DNA of 64,000 bases from Halovulum dunhuangense (GCF_013093415.1 NZ_JABFBC010000001.1:2108001-2172000), one strand, 5' to 3'. Counted from the stretch's first letter, positions 9,971 to 19,021 are shown. Numbers and translations are program-made. The notes: generated by a model not told the origin, from the sequence alone.

Positions 9971-10792
9971 ATGGACGTTGTAATCGAGCATGGCTGGATC
10001 TGGCTTGTAAGCCTGGGCGGGTTTCTCGCGCTCTGGCCCATCAGCCTGTTGCGCCGCGATGCCAGCATCGTGGATTTCTGGTGGGGCCCCGGCTTCGGCG
10101 CCATGGCCGTCGCACTCTGGCTGTCCATGGGCCGGCCGACCGACGGCATGACGCTGGCGATCCTTGTACCGCTGCTGCTCTGGTCGGCGCGGCTGGGGGT
10201 CCATCTGGGCCTGCGCCGCATCCGCGAAGGCGAAGAGGACGCGCGCTACCAGGAACTGCGCGCCGCCTGGCAGCCGGGCTGGGCGTGGAAAAGCCTGTTC
10301 GTCGTATTCCTGCTTCAGTCGGTATTGCAGGGCCTGACCGCCATGGGTGTGCTGGCAGGGCTTGCCCGGGCACCGGGTGTCGCCCCCTCGGCCGGGGTCT
10401 ATGTCCTGTCGGCCCTGGCCATTCTTGCCGCGATCGTGGAGCTGATTTCCGACCTCCAGCTTGACCGCTTCAGGGCCCGCGTGCCGCATGGCGGGTTGCT
10501 GACCACGGGGCTGCGCGGGATCGTCCGCTATCCCAGCTATTCCGCAGAAATCGCCTTCTGGTCGCTTCTCAGCCTGCTTGCGGTGGTCGCGGGCGTATGG
10601 TGGGCGCCGCTCTCGGCCCTGCTGATCTTTGCGCTGCTGCGCTATGTGTCCGGCGTCGCCGTGCTGGAGGATCGGCTTGCGCGCACCCGCCCGGATTTCG
10701 AGAGCTATCGCGCCCGCGTCCCGGCCCTGATGCCCCGCCTGATGCAGCGCGGCCCCGGCGCGGGCAGCGGGCAGCGCAAGGCCGCCGACTGA
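9971..10792 (+). CDS. DUF1295 membrane protein, steroid 5-alpha-reductase-like
   Basis: A 273-residue polytopic membrane protein with 6-7 hydrophobic segments. The N-terminal SIVDFWWGPGF pattern and the C-terminal GIVRYPSYSAEIAFWSLL and RPDFESYRARVPALMPRL patterns are those of the DUF1295/isoprenylcysteine-methyltransferase-like family. The reaction is unknown; the family resembles steroid reductases and isoprenyl methyltransferases. The frame is open far upstream, but AGGAG 6 bases before the ATG at 9971 decides the start (an ATG at 9947 has no such site). The 234-bp region between it and the divergent rodZ-like gene is AT-richer and likely holds both promoters. Confidence 0.8.
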   Translation: MDVVIEHGWIWLVSLGGFLALWPISLLRRDASIVDFWWGPGFGAMAVALWLSMGRPTDGMTLAILVPLLLWSARLGVHLGLRRIREGEEDARYQELRAAWQPGWAWKSLFVVFLLQSVLQGLTAMGVLAGLARAPGVAPSAGVYVLSALAILAAIVELISDLQLDRFRARVPHGGLLTTGLRGIVRYPSYSAEIAFWSLLSLLAVVAGVWWAPLSALLIFALLRYVSGVAVLEDRLARTRPDFESYRARVPALMPRLMQRGPGAGSGQRKAAD

Positions 10793-10796
10793 TCTT

Positions 10797-11306
10797 TCAG
10801 TAGATGTAGCGGATCTGGTCGGTCCAGTACCGCTCCAGAAGGTGCATGGTGCCGTTGACCTCGCGGAAATACTGCGACGTGATCGCACCGGAGGCGTTTA
10901 TCCCGCGCGCGTGGCGGTGGAACAATTCCGACACGATGCCCGACACCCGCTGCCCCCGTTCGGTCAGGCGGACCCGCACGGCTCGGCGGTCCACGCTGCA
11001 TTTCTCGTGGTGCATGTAGCCGGCATCCACCAGCTTCTTGAGATTGTAGGAGACGTTCGAGCCCTGGTAGTAACCACGGCTTCGCAACTCGCCCGCCGTA
11101 ACCTCGTTGTTGCCGATGTTGAACACCATCAGCGCCTGCACCGCGTTGATGTCGATGATGCCAAGGCGCTCGAACTCGTCCTTGATCACGTCGAGCAGAA
11201 GCCGGTGCAGCCGCTCGACCATGGCAAGCGTGTCGAGATAGCTGTGCAGGAACACGTCATGCTCGGCGTTCGCGACGATCTTTTCCGGCCCCGGCATCCG
11301 GTTCAT
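10797..11306 (-). CDS. MarR-family transcriptional regulator, LdtR-like
   Basis: A 169-residue winged-helix regulator. The segment DVIKDEFERLGIIDINAVQ, then NEVTAGELRSRGYYQGSNVSY (recognition helix region), and DRRAVRVRLTERG (wing) strongly resemble LdtR, which in Liberibacter and other alphaproteobacteria controls an L,D-transpeptidase and stress tolerance. The resemblance is from memory. GGGAG lies 7 bases before the ATG at 11306 and only 1 base before an alternative ATG at 11312, so 11306 is preferred. Its target is not obvious nearby; no ldt gene is in the window. Confidence 0.8.
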   Translation of the reverse strand: MNRMPGPEKIVANAEHDVFLHSYLDTLAMVERLHRLLLDVIKDEFERLGIIDINAVQALMVFNIGNNEVTAGELRSRGYYQGSNVSYNLKKLVDAGYMHHEKCSVDRRAVRVRLTERGQRVSGIVSELFHRHARGINASGAITSQYFREVNGTMHLLERYWTDQIRYIY

Positions 11307-11364
11307 GGGCATACTCCCGCAGGCATTCCTGCGGCAGTGATCCCCCGAAATCCGAAAGATAGGG

Positions 11365-11640
11365 TTAATTCCCGGCGGCAATCCCGTGAAAGGCCCGGAT
11401 TTCCCGCAACAGCGCCGCGTGATGTTCCGGGCCTGGCTGCTGGCCGGTGATCCAGGGATACAGGTCCTGGTCGTTTTCCTCGAGCAGCGCCTCAAAGGCG
11501 GCCAGTTGCCCCGGCTCCATCTGTGCAAGGCGGGCATCGGAATAGGGACCGAGGATCAGGTCCATTTCCTTTGTGCCCCGGCGCCAGCTGCGCAGCGACA
11601 GCCGCTTCAGCCTCGGATCGGTGTCGGTTCCGCTCAGCAT
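11365..11640 (-). CDS. sdhE: succinate dehydrogenase flavinylation factor SdhE
   Basis: A 91-residue protein that promotes covalent attachment of FAD to SdhA. The family motif RGTKEMDLILG (the RGxxE motif) is at about residues 21-31. It is followed by the five-helix fold and the conserved ENDQDLYPWITG near the C-terminus. The frame is open on this strand for almost 3 kb upstream, but the ATG at 11640 gives a standard-length SdhE; the upstream extension is the antisense shadow of the tctC and scfR-like genes. Confidence 0.92.
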   Translation of the reverse strand: MLSGTDTDPRLKRLSLRSWRRGTKEMDLILGPYSDARLAQMEPGQLAAFEALLEENDQDLYPWITGQQPGPEHHAALLREIRAFHGIAAGN

Positions 11641-11714
11641 CGTCCCTCGCTCTGACTGGTTTTGCGTATCCCCGGTCTTAGTGTCCGCCGGCAGGCGGGG
11701 CAAGCGGGCGGACC

Positions 11715-13121
11715 TCAACTCTCGTAGCGGGTGTTGCCGCGCCGGTTGGTGTCGATTGGCAGTTCCACATGCAGCGGCTGGTGGGCGCGCTGGGAACAGG
11801 CGTGGCGCGGGCACAGGTGGCAGTTGATGCCGATGCGCGCGAAAAGGCCCGGCTCGGTCATGTTGAAACGCTGGGCATAGCCGATGCGATGCGCGTGGGT
11901 CATCTCGCAGCCCAGCGCCACGGCCAGGCGGCGGTCCTGCATGTTGCGGCTGAAGACCGGGCGGTCGGTCGTGCGGGCGATGGTGAAATAACGCTCGCCG
12001 CCGGGCAGCTCGACGAATTGCGGCAGGATCTGCCCCGGGGCCGCGAATGTCGCGTGCACGTTCCACACCGGGCAGGACCCGCCATACTCGGCCAGGTGGA
12101 ACGAGGTCGAATTGAACCGCTTGGTCACGTTGCCCGCCTTGTCCACCCGCAGGAAGAAGAACGGCACGCCGCGCGCCCCCTCGCGTTGCAGGGTGGTCAG
12201 ACGGTGGCAAACCTGCTCGAAGCTGACGCCAAAGGCGGCGGCGATGCGGTCCACGTCGTAATGGGTGACCACGGCCAGCTCCAGCACCTCCGCGTAGGGC
12301 ATGATGAGGGCCGCGGCGAAGTAGTTGGCCAGTTCCACCCGGCAGCGGGCAAGCCCGGCCCCCTCGGCCAGCGCCGTGCCGCCGACCAGCCGCTCCAGCA
12401 GGTCGGGAAACTCGACAAGGCAGAGCACATGGGCGGCCTGGAACAGGCGGTTGGGATGGTCGAGCGCCTCGGACAGAAGCAGCCGCCGCTCTTCCACCCG
12501 GTAATCGCGCAGGGTGTGCGGCATGTCGTGGACGCGGGCGAGCACGACCTCGATGCCGTGCCGGGCGGCCATGCGCGCCTTGAGCGCCGCATACAGATCG
12601 TCGGCCCCTGCCCCAAGCTCGGCGCGCAGCGCCTCGGCCGCACGTTCCAGCGCGTCGAAATGATTGCCGTGATCGCGGAAGAAGTCGTGGATCACCGATT
12701 CCGGCGAGGCGGTCATCAGGTCGGGCAGCGTTCCCCCGGACCCCATGCGCATCACCTTGTCCAGCGTCGAGCGATGCGCCTGGTAGAGTTGCAGGAACAG
12801 GTCCGCCAGCCGCGGCGCGTGATCGAGTGCCGCGCGCAACTCCTGCAGGTCGGGCGCGCCATCGCCGAAGATCGGATCGGTGACAGCATTGCGCAGATCG
12901 GCCAGCCGGGTCGCCCCGTCCTCGTTGATCAGGTCGCGCCAGTCCACGCTGTAGGCGTCGGTCAGCGCCATCAGCACCTGCACCGACAGGGCGCGCTGGT
13001 TGTTTTCCAGCAGGTTCACATAGGCCGGGCTGATGCCCAGTGCCGCGGCCATCTCGGCCTGGGTCTGGCGATGCGCGCGGCGCAGCTGGCGCAGCCTTGG
13101 ACCAACGAGCGTCTTGCGCAT
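11715..13121 (-). CDS. XRE/ImmA-type regulator of short-chain acyl-CoA metabolism (ScfR/RamB-like)
   Basis: A 468-residue regulator. An XRE helix-turn-helix is at residues 8-62 (TQAEMAAALGISPAYVNLLENNQ). A central IrrE/ImmA-like domain runs to about 290 (CRVELANYFAAALIMP). The C-terminal DUF2083 domain holds a Cys/His cluster (CHLCPRHACSQ). Relatives such as RamB, PrpR and MccR sense short-chain acyl-CoAs and control the glyoxylate, methylcitrate or ethylmalonyl-CoA pathways; the closest alphaproteobacterial relatives are called ScfR. It is divergent from tctCBA across a 208-bp AT-rich region, so it may regulate itself and tricarboxylate uptake, which is inference. The classical HExxH protease motif is not evident. 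Confidence 0.8.
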   Translation of the reverse strand: MRKTLVGPRLRQLRRAHRQTQAEMAAALGISPAYVNLLENNQRALSVQVLMALTDAYSVDWRDLINEDGATRLADLRNAVTDPIFGDGAPDLQELRAALDHAPRLADLFLQLYQAHRSTLDKVMRMGSGGTLPDLMTASPESVIHDFFRDHGNHFDALERAAEALRAELGAGADDLYAALKARMAARHGIEVVLARVHDMPHTLRDYRVEERRLLLSEALDHPNRLFQAAHVLCLVEFPDLLERLVGGTALAEGAGLARCRVELANYFAAALIMPYAEVLELAVVTHYDVDRIAAAFGVSFEQVCHRLTTLQREGARGVPFFFLRVDKAGNVTKRFNSTSFHLAEYGGSCPVWNVHATFAAPGQILPQFVELPGGERYFTIARTTDRPVFSRNMQDRRLAVALGCEMTHAHRIGYAQRFNMTEPGLFARIGINCHLCPRHACSQRAHQPLHVELPIDTNRRGNTRYES

Positions 13122-13329
13122 CCGGCACCTCTTTCGGGGGCCAGCGACCTGGCCGGGGTATTAACAATATTACAGATACGCGAAGTGTAATGCACAACCA
13201 TAACACACCAACTCGAAAAATGATGAAACTTTCTTTCGCCGCGATAACTCTCTGTTCACGCGAGCGGGAGACCAGCCTGCAAGACCAAGCCCGCCGCCGA
13301 TCCACTCTGAAAGTCTGGGAGGGCTTCAC

Positions 13330-14322
13330 ATGACCATCGCACTGACCCGCAGATCCGCGCTTGCACTCGCCACCGCCAGCGCCCTGGCCGTGGCCGCCCC
13401 CGGCATGGCGCTTGCCGAAGGCTGGGCGCCCCAGAAACCCGTGGAAATGGTCATCATGGCCGGCCAGGGTGGCGGCGCCGACCAGCTGGCGCGCCTGTTC
13501 CAGTCCATCATCCAGCAGGAAGGCCTGTCGCGCATGCCGATCCTGCCGGTGAACAAGGGCGGCGGGTCCGGCGCCGAGGCGCTGCGCTACATGGAAGACA
13601 AGCGCGGCGACGCCCACACCATCATGGCGACGCTGAACAGCTATTACACCACGCCGCTGCGCACCGATATCGGCGTGGACATCGAGGAGTTCACGCCGGT
13701 CGCGCGCATGGCGCTCGACACCTTCGTGCTCTGGGTCAATGCCGACAGCGACATCCAGACGCTCGACGACTATGTCGCGGCGGTAAAGGCGGCGGGCGAC
13801 ACCTGGAAGATGGGCGGCACCGGCACCGGCCAGGAGGACAGCCTTGTTACCGCGATGCTCGAGCAGCAGTTCGGCATCAAGCACACCTATGTGCCCTTCG
13901 ATGGCGGCGGCGGCGTGGCCAAGGCGGTCGTGGGCGGCCATGTCAATTCGTCGGTCAACAACCCGGCCGAGGCGATGGGCTTCTTCAAGGCGGGCAAGAT
14001 GCGCCCGATCGCGACCCTGACGCCCGAACGGCTGGCCGCCTTCCCCGACACGCCGACGATGACCGAGCTTGGCCATCCGCTGGTCTACTGGATGCAGCGC
14101 AGCTTCGTGGCACCCCCCGAAATGCCGGCCGAGGCGGTGGCCTACTACACCGAGATGTTCGAGAAGCTTCAGCAGACCGAAGCCTGGCAGAAATACGCAA
14201 GCGAGCAGGCCCTGCTGACCGACTTCCTGTCGGGTGACGCGTTGCAGGTCTATTTCCTCGAAGAACGCGCCAAGCACGCCGACCTGCTGCGCGCCATGGG
14301 CGAGACGCCCACCGGTTCCTGA
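13330..14322 (+). CDS. tctC: tripartite tricarboxylate transporter solute-binding protein TctC
   Basis: A 330-residue periplasmic binding protein of the Bug/TctC family. It delivers a carboxylate, classically citrate or another tri/dicarboxylate, to the TctAB membrane pair. A signal peptide ends near residue 26 (PGMALA). The mature protein starts WAPQKPVEMVIMAGQGGGAD, the family's ligand-loop pattern. A GGGAGGG ribosome site lies 6 bases before the ATG. A strong hairpin follows the gene (14346-14373), then tctB and tctA. The actual substrate cannot be read from sequence. Confidence 0.9.
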   Translation: MTIALTRRSALALATASALAVAAPGMALAEGWAPQKPVEMVIMAGQGGGADQLARLFQSIIQQEGLSRMPILPVNKGGGSGAEALRYMEDKRGDAHTIMATLNSYYTTPLRTDIGVDIEEFTPVARMALDTFVLWVNADSDIQTLDDYVAAVKAAGDTWKMGGTGTGQEDSLVTAMLEQQFGIKHTYVPFDGGGGVAKAVVGGHVNSSVNNPAEAMGFFKAGKMRPIATLTPERLAAFPDTPTMTELGHPLVYWMQRSFVAPPEMPAEAVAYYTEMFEKLQQTEAWQKYASEQALLTDFLSGDALQVYFLEERAKHADLLRAMGETPTGS

Positions 14323-14345
14323 CCTGTCCCATCGTCAGAGAAACC

Positions 14346-14373
14346 GCGGGCGGGCCTCCCCTGGCCCGTCCGC
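14346..14373 (+). terminator. hairpin between tctC and tctB (possible attenuator)
   Basis: GCGGGCGGGCC (14346-14356) pairs with GGCCCGTCCGC (14363-14373), 11 pairs including one G-T, with a 6-base loop. No T-tract follows, so it may be a partial terminator or an mRNA-end stabiliser, keeping the binding protein more abundant than the permease. Confidence 0.5.
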
Positions 14374-14399
14374 ACCACCGGGACAGATGGGAAAAGCAC

Positions 14400-14891
14400 A
14401 TGTTGAGATCCGAGAACCTGATCGCGGTCGGCCTGATGGGCCTGTCCGGTTATTTCATGCTCCATGCCACGGCCCTGCCGATCGGCTGGGTCGAGGGCAG
14501 CGGCCCCGGCGGCGGCGCGTTTCCGTTCTGGCTGTCGGCGATCATGCTGGCGGCCGCCACGGGCATCCTGGTGCGCAACCTGCGCAGCCCCCGCGACGCG
14601 GACGCAGCCCCCTTCTTCGACCCCGAGACCGTGCGCGCGGTCGCAAGCGTCTGCGTGGTGCTGCTCATCACCATCGCGCTGATGCCGGTCGTGGGCGCCT
14701 ATGTCGCGCTGCCGCTGATGTTGTTGTGGTATCTGCGCATCTTCGGCGGCCATGGCTGGCGCGTGGTGGTGCCGCTGGTCACGATCACGCCGGTGGCGCT
14801 GTTCTTCTTCTTCGAGGTCACGCTGCGGATCCTGCTGCCAAAGGGCATCACCGAGCCGCTGTTCTTCCCGCTTTACGCCGCCTTCTTCTGA
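14400..14891 (+). CDS. tctB: tripartite tricarboxylate transporter small membrane subunit TctB
   Basis: A 163-residue membrane protein with four predicted transmembrane segments, the usual TctB topology. The early segment GPGGGAFPFWLSAIML is characteristic. It pairs with TctA to form the sodium- or proton-driven uptake channel. It starts 77 bp after tctC and ends 15 bp before tctA. Confidence 0.9.
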   Translation: MLRSENLIAVGLMGLSGYFMLHATALPIGWVEGSGPGGGAFPFWLSAIMLAAATGILVRNLRSPRDADAAPFFDPETVRAVASVCVVLLITIALMPVVGAYVALPLMLLWYLRIFGGHGWRVVVPLVTITPVALFFFFEVTLRILLPKGITEPLFFPLYAAFF

Positions 14892-14906
14892 CAACCGGAG
14901 CCTAAC

Positions 14907-16421
14907 ATGGACGTTCTCGCCCTACTGGCGGACGGTTTCGCCACATCCCTCTCGCCGCTCAACCTGCTGATCGTCGTCCTTGGCGTCACCGCGGGGCTGT
15001 TCATCGGCGCGATGCCCGGCCTCGGTTCGGTCAACGGGGTCGCGATCGTGCTGCCGCTGACCTTCATCGTGCCGCCCGCATCCGCCATCATCCTGCTTGC
15101 GGCCATTTACTACGGCGCGATGTACGGAGGTGCTGTCAGTTCGATCCTGCTGGGGATCCCCGGCGCGTCGACCGCCGTGGCCACCACCTTCGACGGGCGG
15201 CCCATGGCGCAGCAGGGACGCGCGGGGCTTGCGCTGATCGCGGCCGCCGTCGCATCCTTCGTGGGCGGGACCATCTCGGTCGTGCTGTTCACGCTTTTCG
15301 CGTCCCCCCTAGCGGATCTGGCGCTGGCCTTCGGCCCGGCCGAGGAATTCGCCCTTGTGCTGCTTGCATTCACCACGTTCGTGGGGCTGGGCGGCGACGA
15401 CGTGCTCAAGACCGTCGTGATGATCTGCCTCGGGCTGGTGCTGGCCACCGTTGGGCTCGACCTGATCTCGGGCCAGCCGCGGCTGGTCTTCGGCGACCTG
15501 CCCGGCTTTTATTCCGGGATCAGCTTCCTCGTGCTCGCCATCGGCGTATATGGCATCGGCGAGGTGCTGCACACGATCGAGACGTCCAAGACCGCGCCGA
15601 TGGTCACGCCCGCGAAGCTGACCTTCCGTGAACTGGGCGCCGGCCTGCGCGAGATGAACCGCCTGTGGAAGAGCATGAGCATCGGCTCGTTCCTGGGCTT
15701 CTTCGTGGGCATGTTGCCTGCGGCGGGCGCGACGCCTGCCTCGCTGATGGCCTACGGGATCGCGCGCAGCACCTCGAAGCGGCCCGAGACTTTCGGCAAG
15801 GGCAACATCGAGGGGGTGGCCGCGCCCGAGACGGCGAACAACGCCGCCTCTACGGGATCGCTGCTGCCGATGCTGACGCTGGGCATCCCCGGCTCTCCCA
15901 CCACGGCGCTGCTGCTGGGCGGGATGGTGATGTGGGGGCTGACCCCCGGCCCGATGCTGTTCATCGAGCAGCCGGATTTCGTCTGGGGGCTGATCTCTTC
16001 GCTCTACACCGCGAATGTGGCGGCGGTGGTGATCAACCTGGCGCTGATCCCGCTCTTCGTCTGGGCGCTGCGCATGCCCTTCACCGTGCTCTGCGCCATG
16101 GTGCTGGTGCTGTGCATCGTGGGCGGCTTCGCGCCCAGCCAGAAGATGCACGACGTGTGGCTGATCGCGGGTTTCGGCATCGCGGGCTACATCCTGCGCA
16201 AGGCCGACTACCCGCTGGCGCCGCTGGTTCTGGCGCTGGTGCTGGGGCCGCTGATGGAAACCAGCTTCCGCCAGACCATGATCGCCGAGCAGGGCAATCT
16301 TCTGGCCTTTGTGCAGCGTCCGCTGTCGGGCAGCTTCATCGCCGTGGCGGCGCTGTTCTTCCTGCTGCCGCTGCTGAAACACCTGCGCCGCCCGGCGCGG
16401 CGGCTGGAACCGGCGGAATAA
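14907..16421 (+). CDS. tctA: tripartite tricarboxylate transporter large permease TctA
   Basis: A 504-residue permease with about 11-12 transmembrane segments. The repeated TctA motifs are present: GAMPGLGSVNGVAIVLPLTF, YYGAMYGGAVSSILLGIPG and, in the second half, AAGATPASLMAYG and TLGIPGSPTTALLLGG. It forms the transport path with TctB and receives substrate from TctC. It ends at a strong bidirectional terminator shared with the convergent potC-like gene. Confidence 0.95.
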   Translation: MDVLALLADGFATSLSPLNLLIVVLGVTAGLFIGAMPGLGSVNGVAIVLPLTFIVPPASAIILLAAIYYGAMYGGAVSSILLGIPGASTAVATTFDGRPMAQQGRAGLALIAAAVASFVGGTISVVLFTLFASPLADLALAFGPAEEFALVLLAFTTFVGLGGDDVLKTVVMICLGLVLATVGLDLISGQPRLVFGDLPGFYSGISFLVLAIGVYGIGEVLHTIETSKTAPMVTPAKLTFRELGAGLREMNRLWKSMSIGSFLGFFVGMLPAAGATPASLMAYGIARSTSKRPETFGKGNIEGVAAPETANNAASTGSLLPMLTLGIPGSPTTALLLGGMVMWGLTPGPMLFIEQPDFVWGLISSLYTANVAAVVINLALIPLFVWALRMPFTVLCAMVLVLCIVGGFAPSQKMHDVWLIAGFGIAGYILRKADYPLAPLVLALVLGPLMETSFRQTMIAEQGNLLAFVQRPLSGSFIAVAALFFLLPLLKHLRRPARRLEPAE

Positions 16422-16443
16422 CGCCCGGCTTCCTGCGATGAAG

Positions 16444-16470
16444 AAAGCCCCGGCCATGTGCCGGGGCTTT
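16444..16470. terminator. bidirectional intrinsic terminator between tctA and the potC-like gene
   Basis: AAAGCCCCGGC (16444-16454) and GCCGGGGCTTT (16460-16470) form a perfect 11-bp stem with a 5-base loop. A/T ends on both sides fit a terminator serving both convergent operons. Confidence 0.85.
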
Positions 16471-16475
16471 CGCGT

Positions 16476-17327
16476 TCAGCCGGGGCTGAGCCCGCGCAGG
16501 CGTTCCGATCGGCGTCGCAGCAGTTCCACTACCGTCAGAAGGCAGATCGACACCGCCACAAGGATCGTGGCGACCGCCAGGATGGTCGGGCTGATCTGCT
16601 CGCGCAGGCCGGTGAACATCTGCCAGGGCAGCGTCTTCTGGCCGGCAGAGCCGACGAAGAGCACGACCACCACCTCGTCGAAGGAGGTGATGAAGGCGAA
16701 CAGCCCGCCCGAGATGACGCCCGGCAGGATCAGCGGCATCTGCACCTTGAAGAAGGTGCGCACGGGCCCCGCGCCCAGGTTGGCGGCGGCGCGCGTCAGC
16801 GACTTGTCGAAGCCCACCAGCGTCGCGGTCACGGTGATGATGACAAAGGGCACCCCCAGCGCGGCATGCGCCAGCACCACGCCGAAATAGCTGCCCTGAA
16901 GCCCGATGCGGGAATAGAAGAAGTACATCCCCGCCGCCGAGATGATCAGCGGCACGATCATCGGCGAGATCAGCACCGCCATGATCGCCCTGCGGAACGG
17001 AACATGGCTTTGCGACAGCCCCACCGCGGCAAGCGTTCCCAGCCCCACCGACAGCAGCGTCGCGGCCGGCGCGATCTTCAGCGAGTTCGACAGCGCAAGC
17101 TGCCAGTCCGTGTTCGTGAAGAAGTCCTGGTAGTGTTTCAGCGAATAGCCGGCGGGATCGAGCGCCAGCATCGCCGGGGTGAAGGTGAAGAAATCCTCGG
17201 CGTTGAAGCTGAGCGGGATGATCACCAGGATCGGCGCGATCAGGAAGAAGAAGATCAGGCCGCAGATCGCGAAATACGTGTAGTGCCAGATCTTCTGACC
17301 CGTGGTGGCATAGCCGGGCAGTTTCAT
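16476..17327 (-). CDS. potC: ABC transporter permease, PotC-like (polyamine/opine type)
   Basis: A 283-residue inner-membrane permease with six predicted transmembrane helices. It carries the cytoplasmic EAA loop that contacts the ATPase (RAAANLGAGPVRTFFKVQMPLILPGV). It partners the PotB-like permease just upstream (15 bp apart) and completes a potA-D-B-C order importer. The N-terminus starts with a short hydrophilic piece (MKLPGYATTGQKI) before the first helix. The substrate class (polyamine or related amine) is inferred from family similarity only. Confidence 0.85.
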   Translation of the reverse strand: MKLPGYATTGQKIWHYTYFAICGLIFFFLIAPILVIIPLSFNAEDFFTFTPAMLALDPAGYSLKHYQDFFTNTDWQLALSNSLKIAPAATLLSVGLGTLAAVGLSQSHVPFRRAIMAVLISPMIVPLIISAAGMYFFYSRIGLQGSYFGVVLAHAALGVPFVIITVTATLVGFDKSLTRAAANLGAGPVRTFFKVQMPLILPGVISGGLFAFITSFDEVVVVLFVGSAGQKTLPWQMFTGLREQISPTILAVATILVAVSICLLTVVELLRRRSERLRGLSPG

Positions 17328-17342
17328 GTCCTTGTCCCCCTC

Positions 17343-18947
17343 TCAGCCCAGCGACACGTTGTCGATTCCGACAAGCCGGTCGTAGATCCAGTAAAGCGCG
17401 AGAACGACCACCAGCAGGATGCTGCCCAGTGCCGCCGCCAGTCCCCAGTTGAGCGAGCTGGAGATGTGATACGCGATCCGGTTCGAGATGAAGGTACCGC
17501 TGGTGCCGCCCACCAGTTCCGGCGTGATGTAGTAGCCGATCGACAGGATGAACACCAGGATGCAGCCCGCGCCGATCCCCGGCACCGATTGCGGGAAGTA
17601 GACCCGCCAGAAGGCGGTCCAGTTCGTGGCCCCCAGCGACTTGGCCGCGCGCACATAGGATGGCGGGATCGTCTTCATCACCGAATAGAGCGGCAGGATC
17701 ATGAAGGGCAGCAGGATATGCGTCATAGCGACGATGGTGCCGAACTGGTTGTTGATCATCTGCAACCGCGCATCGTCGGCGACCAGCCCCATCCAGACCA
17801 GCGTGTCGTTGATGACGCCCTGCTGCTGGAGAAGTACCTTCCAGGACGATGTCCGCACCAGAAGCGACGTCCAGAACGGCAGCAGCACCAGGATCAGCAG
17901 CACATTCGCCTGGCGCATGGGCAGGCTGGCCAGCAGATAGGCGATGGGATAGCCCAGCAGCACGCAGCTTCCCATGATGACGAGCGACATGAAGAGCGTG
18001 CGCTCGAAGAGAAGGACGTAGATGCTTTCGTCCTGCGGCTTCGCCTCGACGCCCGAGGGGGTCAGCTGAAGATCCGCGGCGGCCATGAAATAGCCCGGCG
18101 TGTAGGCCGGCGAAAAGGCCTTGATCGTGCCCCAGATTTCGGGGTCGGCCCAGTCCTCGTCGGACTCGAGGAACTGGTCGCGGATCGAGACCTGCTCGAA
18201 GCCGGGCACCGCGCGGGCGGCCTCCACCACCATCGGACCCAGCGGCTCGACGGCCGACGCATCGGTGGCGGACAGGTCGCGATAAAGCATGGCATGGAGG
18301 AAATCCGCAGGCTCCTCTTCGGTTACGTCGTCGCCGTCCTCGGCCAGGATGCGCAGCCAGCCCTGCCAGGCCGACGCGGTTTCGGGCAGAAGCGCCGCCG
18401 TCTCGTCCTGCCGCATCAGCGCGATCCAGGTCGCCGGCGTCTCCCATGCGGGGTCCAGCGCGATCAGCTGGTCGGCGTAGATGTCGGTATCGAAGCGCCC
18501 CACGTCGCGGCCCGTCCGGCGGAACAGGGACGAGATGCCGGTCTGCTCGTAGTTCAGCCGGCTGCCCAGCCGGGTGTGGATGCGCAGCTCCTCGGCCACG
18601 GAAAGATCGACGTAGAAGGCGGCGAACACGTCCTCCGAAGGCGGCTCCCCGCTTTCGTAGTTCCAGTCCTGCAAGGCCACGGTGGTGCGCGGCAGCGTGT
18701 CCGGCACGATCTGGTTCTCGACCGAGCGGAACAGCATGTCCGCGATCGGCGCGACAAAGGTCAGCAACACGAAAAGCAGCAATGGCGCGATCAGTGCCAG
18801 CGCCCGCAGCTTCTGGGCGCGGAGCGCACGCCGAAGGCTTTTCTTCAGCGGCGTGCCGTCGGCGGCCAGCATCTCGCCCGGCGCGGCGTCATCGCTCGCG
18901 GTGTGGTCGTGCCGGGACTGCGATGTCCCCAGGGTCGCGTCGGTCAT
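17343..18947 (-). CDS. potB: ABC transporter permease, PotB-like, with large extracytoplasmic insertion
   Basis: At 534 residues this is nearly twice the usual PotB length of about 275-300. After a hydrophilic N-terminus and one transmembrane helix (about 48-70), a hydrophilic insertion of about 235 residues (about 75-310) precedes the normal permease core. The core has five more helices and an EAA loop (AAKSLGATNWTAFWRVYFPQSVPG). The insertion is acidic, predicted periplasmic, and has no motif I recognise. It may dock the binding protein or enlarge substrate recognition. Long PotB variants occur in alphaproteobacteria, so it is not an assembly error: the frame is continuous. Confidence 0.85.
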   Translation of the reverse strand: MTDATLGTSQSRHDHTASDDAAPGEMLAADGTPLKKSLRRALRAQKLRALALIAPLLLFVLLTFVAPIADMLFRSVENQIVPDTLPRTTVALQDWNYESGEPPSEDVFAAFYVDLSVAEELRIHTRLGSRLNYEQTGISSLFRRTGRDVGRFDTDIYADQLIALDPAWETPATWIALMRQDETAALLPETASAWQGWLRILAEDGDDVTEEEPADFLHAMLYRDLSATDASAVEPLGPMVVEAARAVPGFEQVSIRDQFLESDEDWADPEIWGTIKAFSPAYTPGYFMAAADLQLTPSGVEAKPQDESIYVLLFERTLFMSLVIMGSCVLLGYPIAYLLASLPMRQANVLLILVLLPFWTSLLVRTSSWKVLLQQQGVINDTLVWMGLVADDARLQMINNQFGTIVAMTHILLPFMILPLYSVMKTIPPSYVRAAKSLGATNWTAFWRVYFPQSVPGIGAGCILVFILSIGYYITPELVGGTSGTFISNRIAYHISSSLNWGLAAALGSILLVVVLALYWIYDRLVGIDNVSLG

Positions 18948-18978
18948 GGATGGTCTCTCCCTGCCTCTGCCGGTTGCA

Positions 18979-19003
18979 GGAAGGGGCCTGCGCGGCCCCT
19001 TCC
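18979..19003 (-). terminator. hairpin between the potD-like and potB-like genes (possible attenuator)
   Basis: GGAAGGGGCC (18979-18988) pairs perfectly with GGCCCCTTCC (18994-19003), with a 5-base loop. It lies 18 bases after the binding-protein stop codon in the direction of transcription. There is no T-tract on the transcribed side, so partial termination or 3'-end stabilisation is more likely than full termination. Confidence 0.55.
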
Positions 19004-19021
19004 CTCTTTCTGGTCAAGGCC

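Noticed and set aside
11365-14277. A 970-codon open frame on the minus strand
   Set aside because: Only its last 91 codons are a gene (sdhE). The rest is antisense to tctC or out of frame with the scfR-like gene; GC-rich DNA leaves such frames open.
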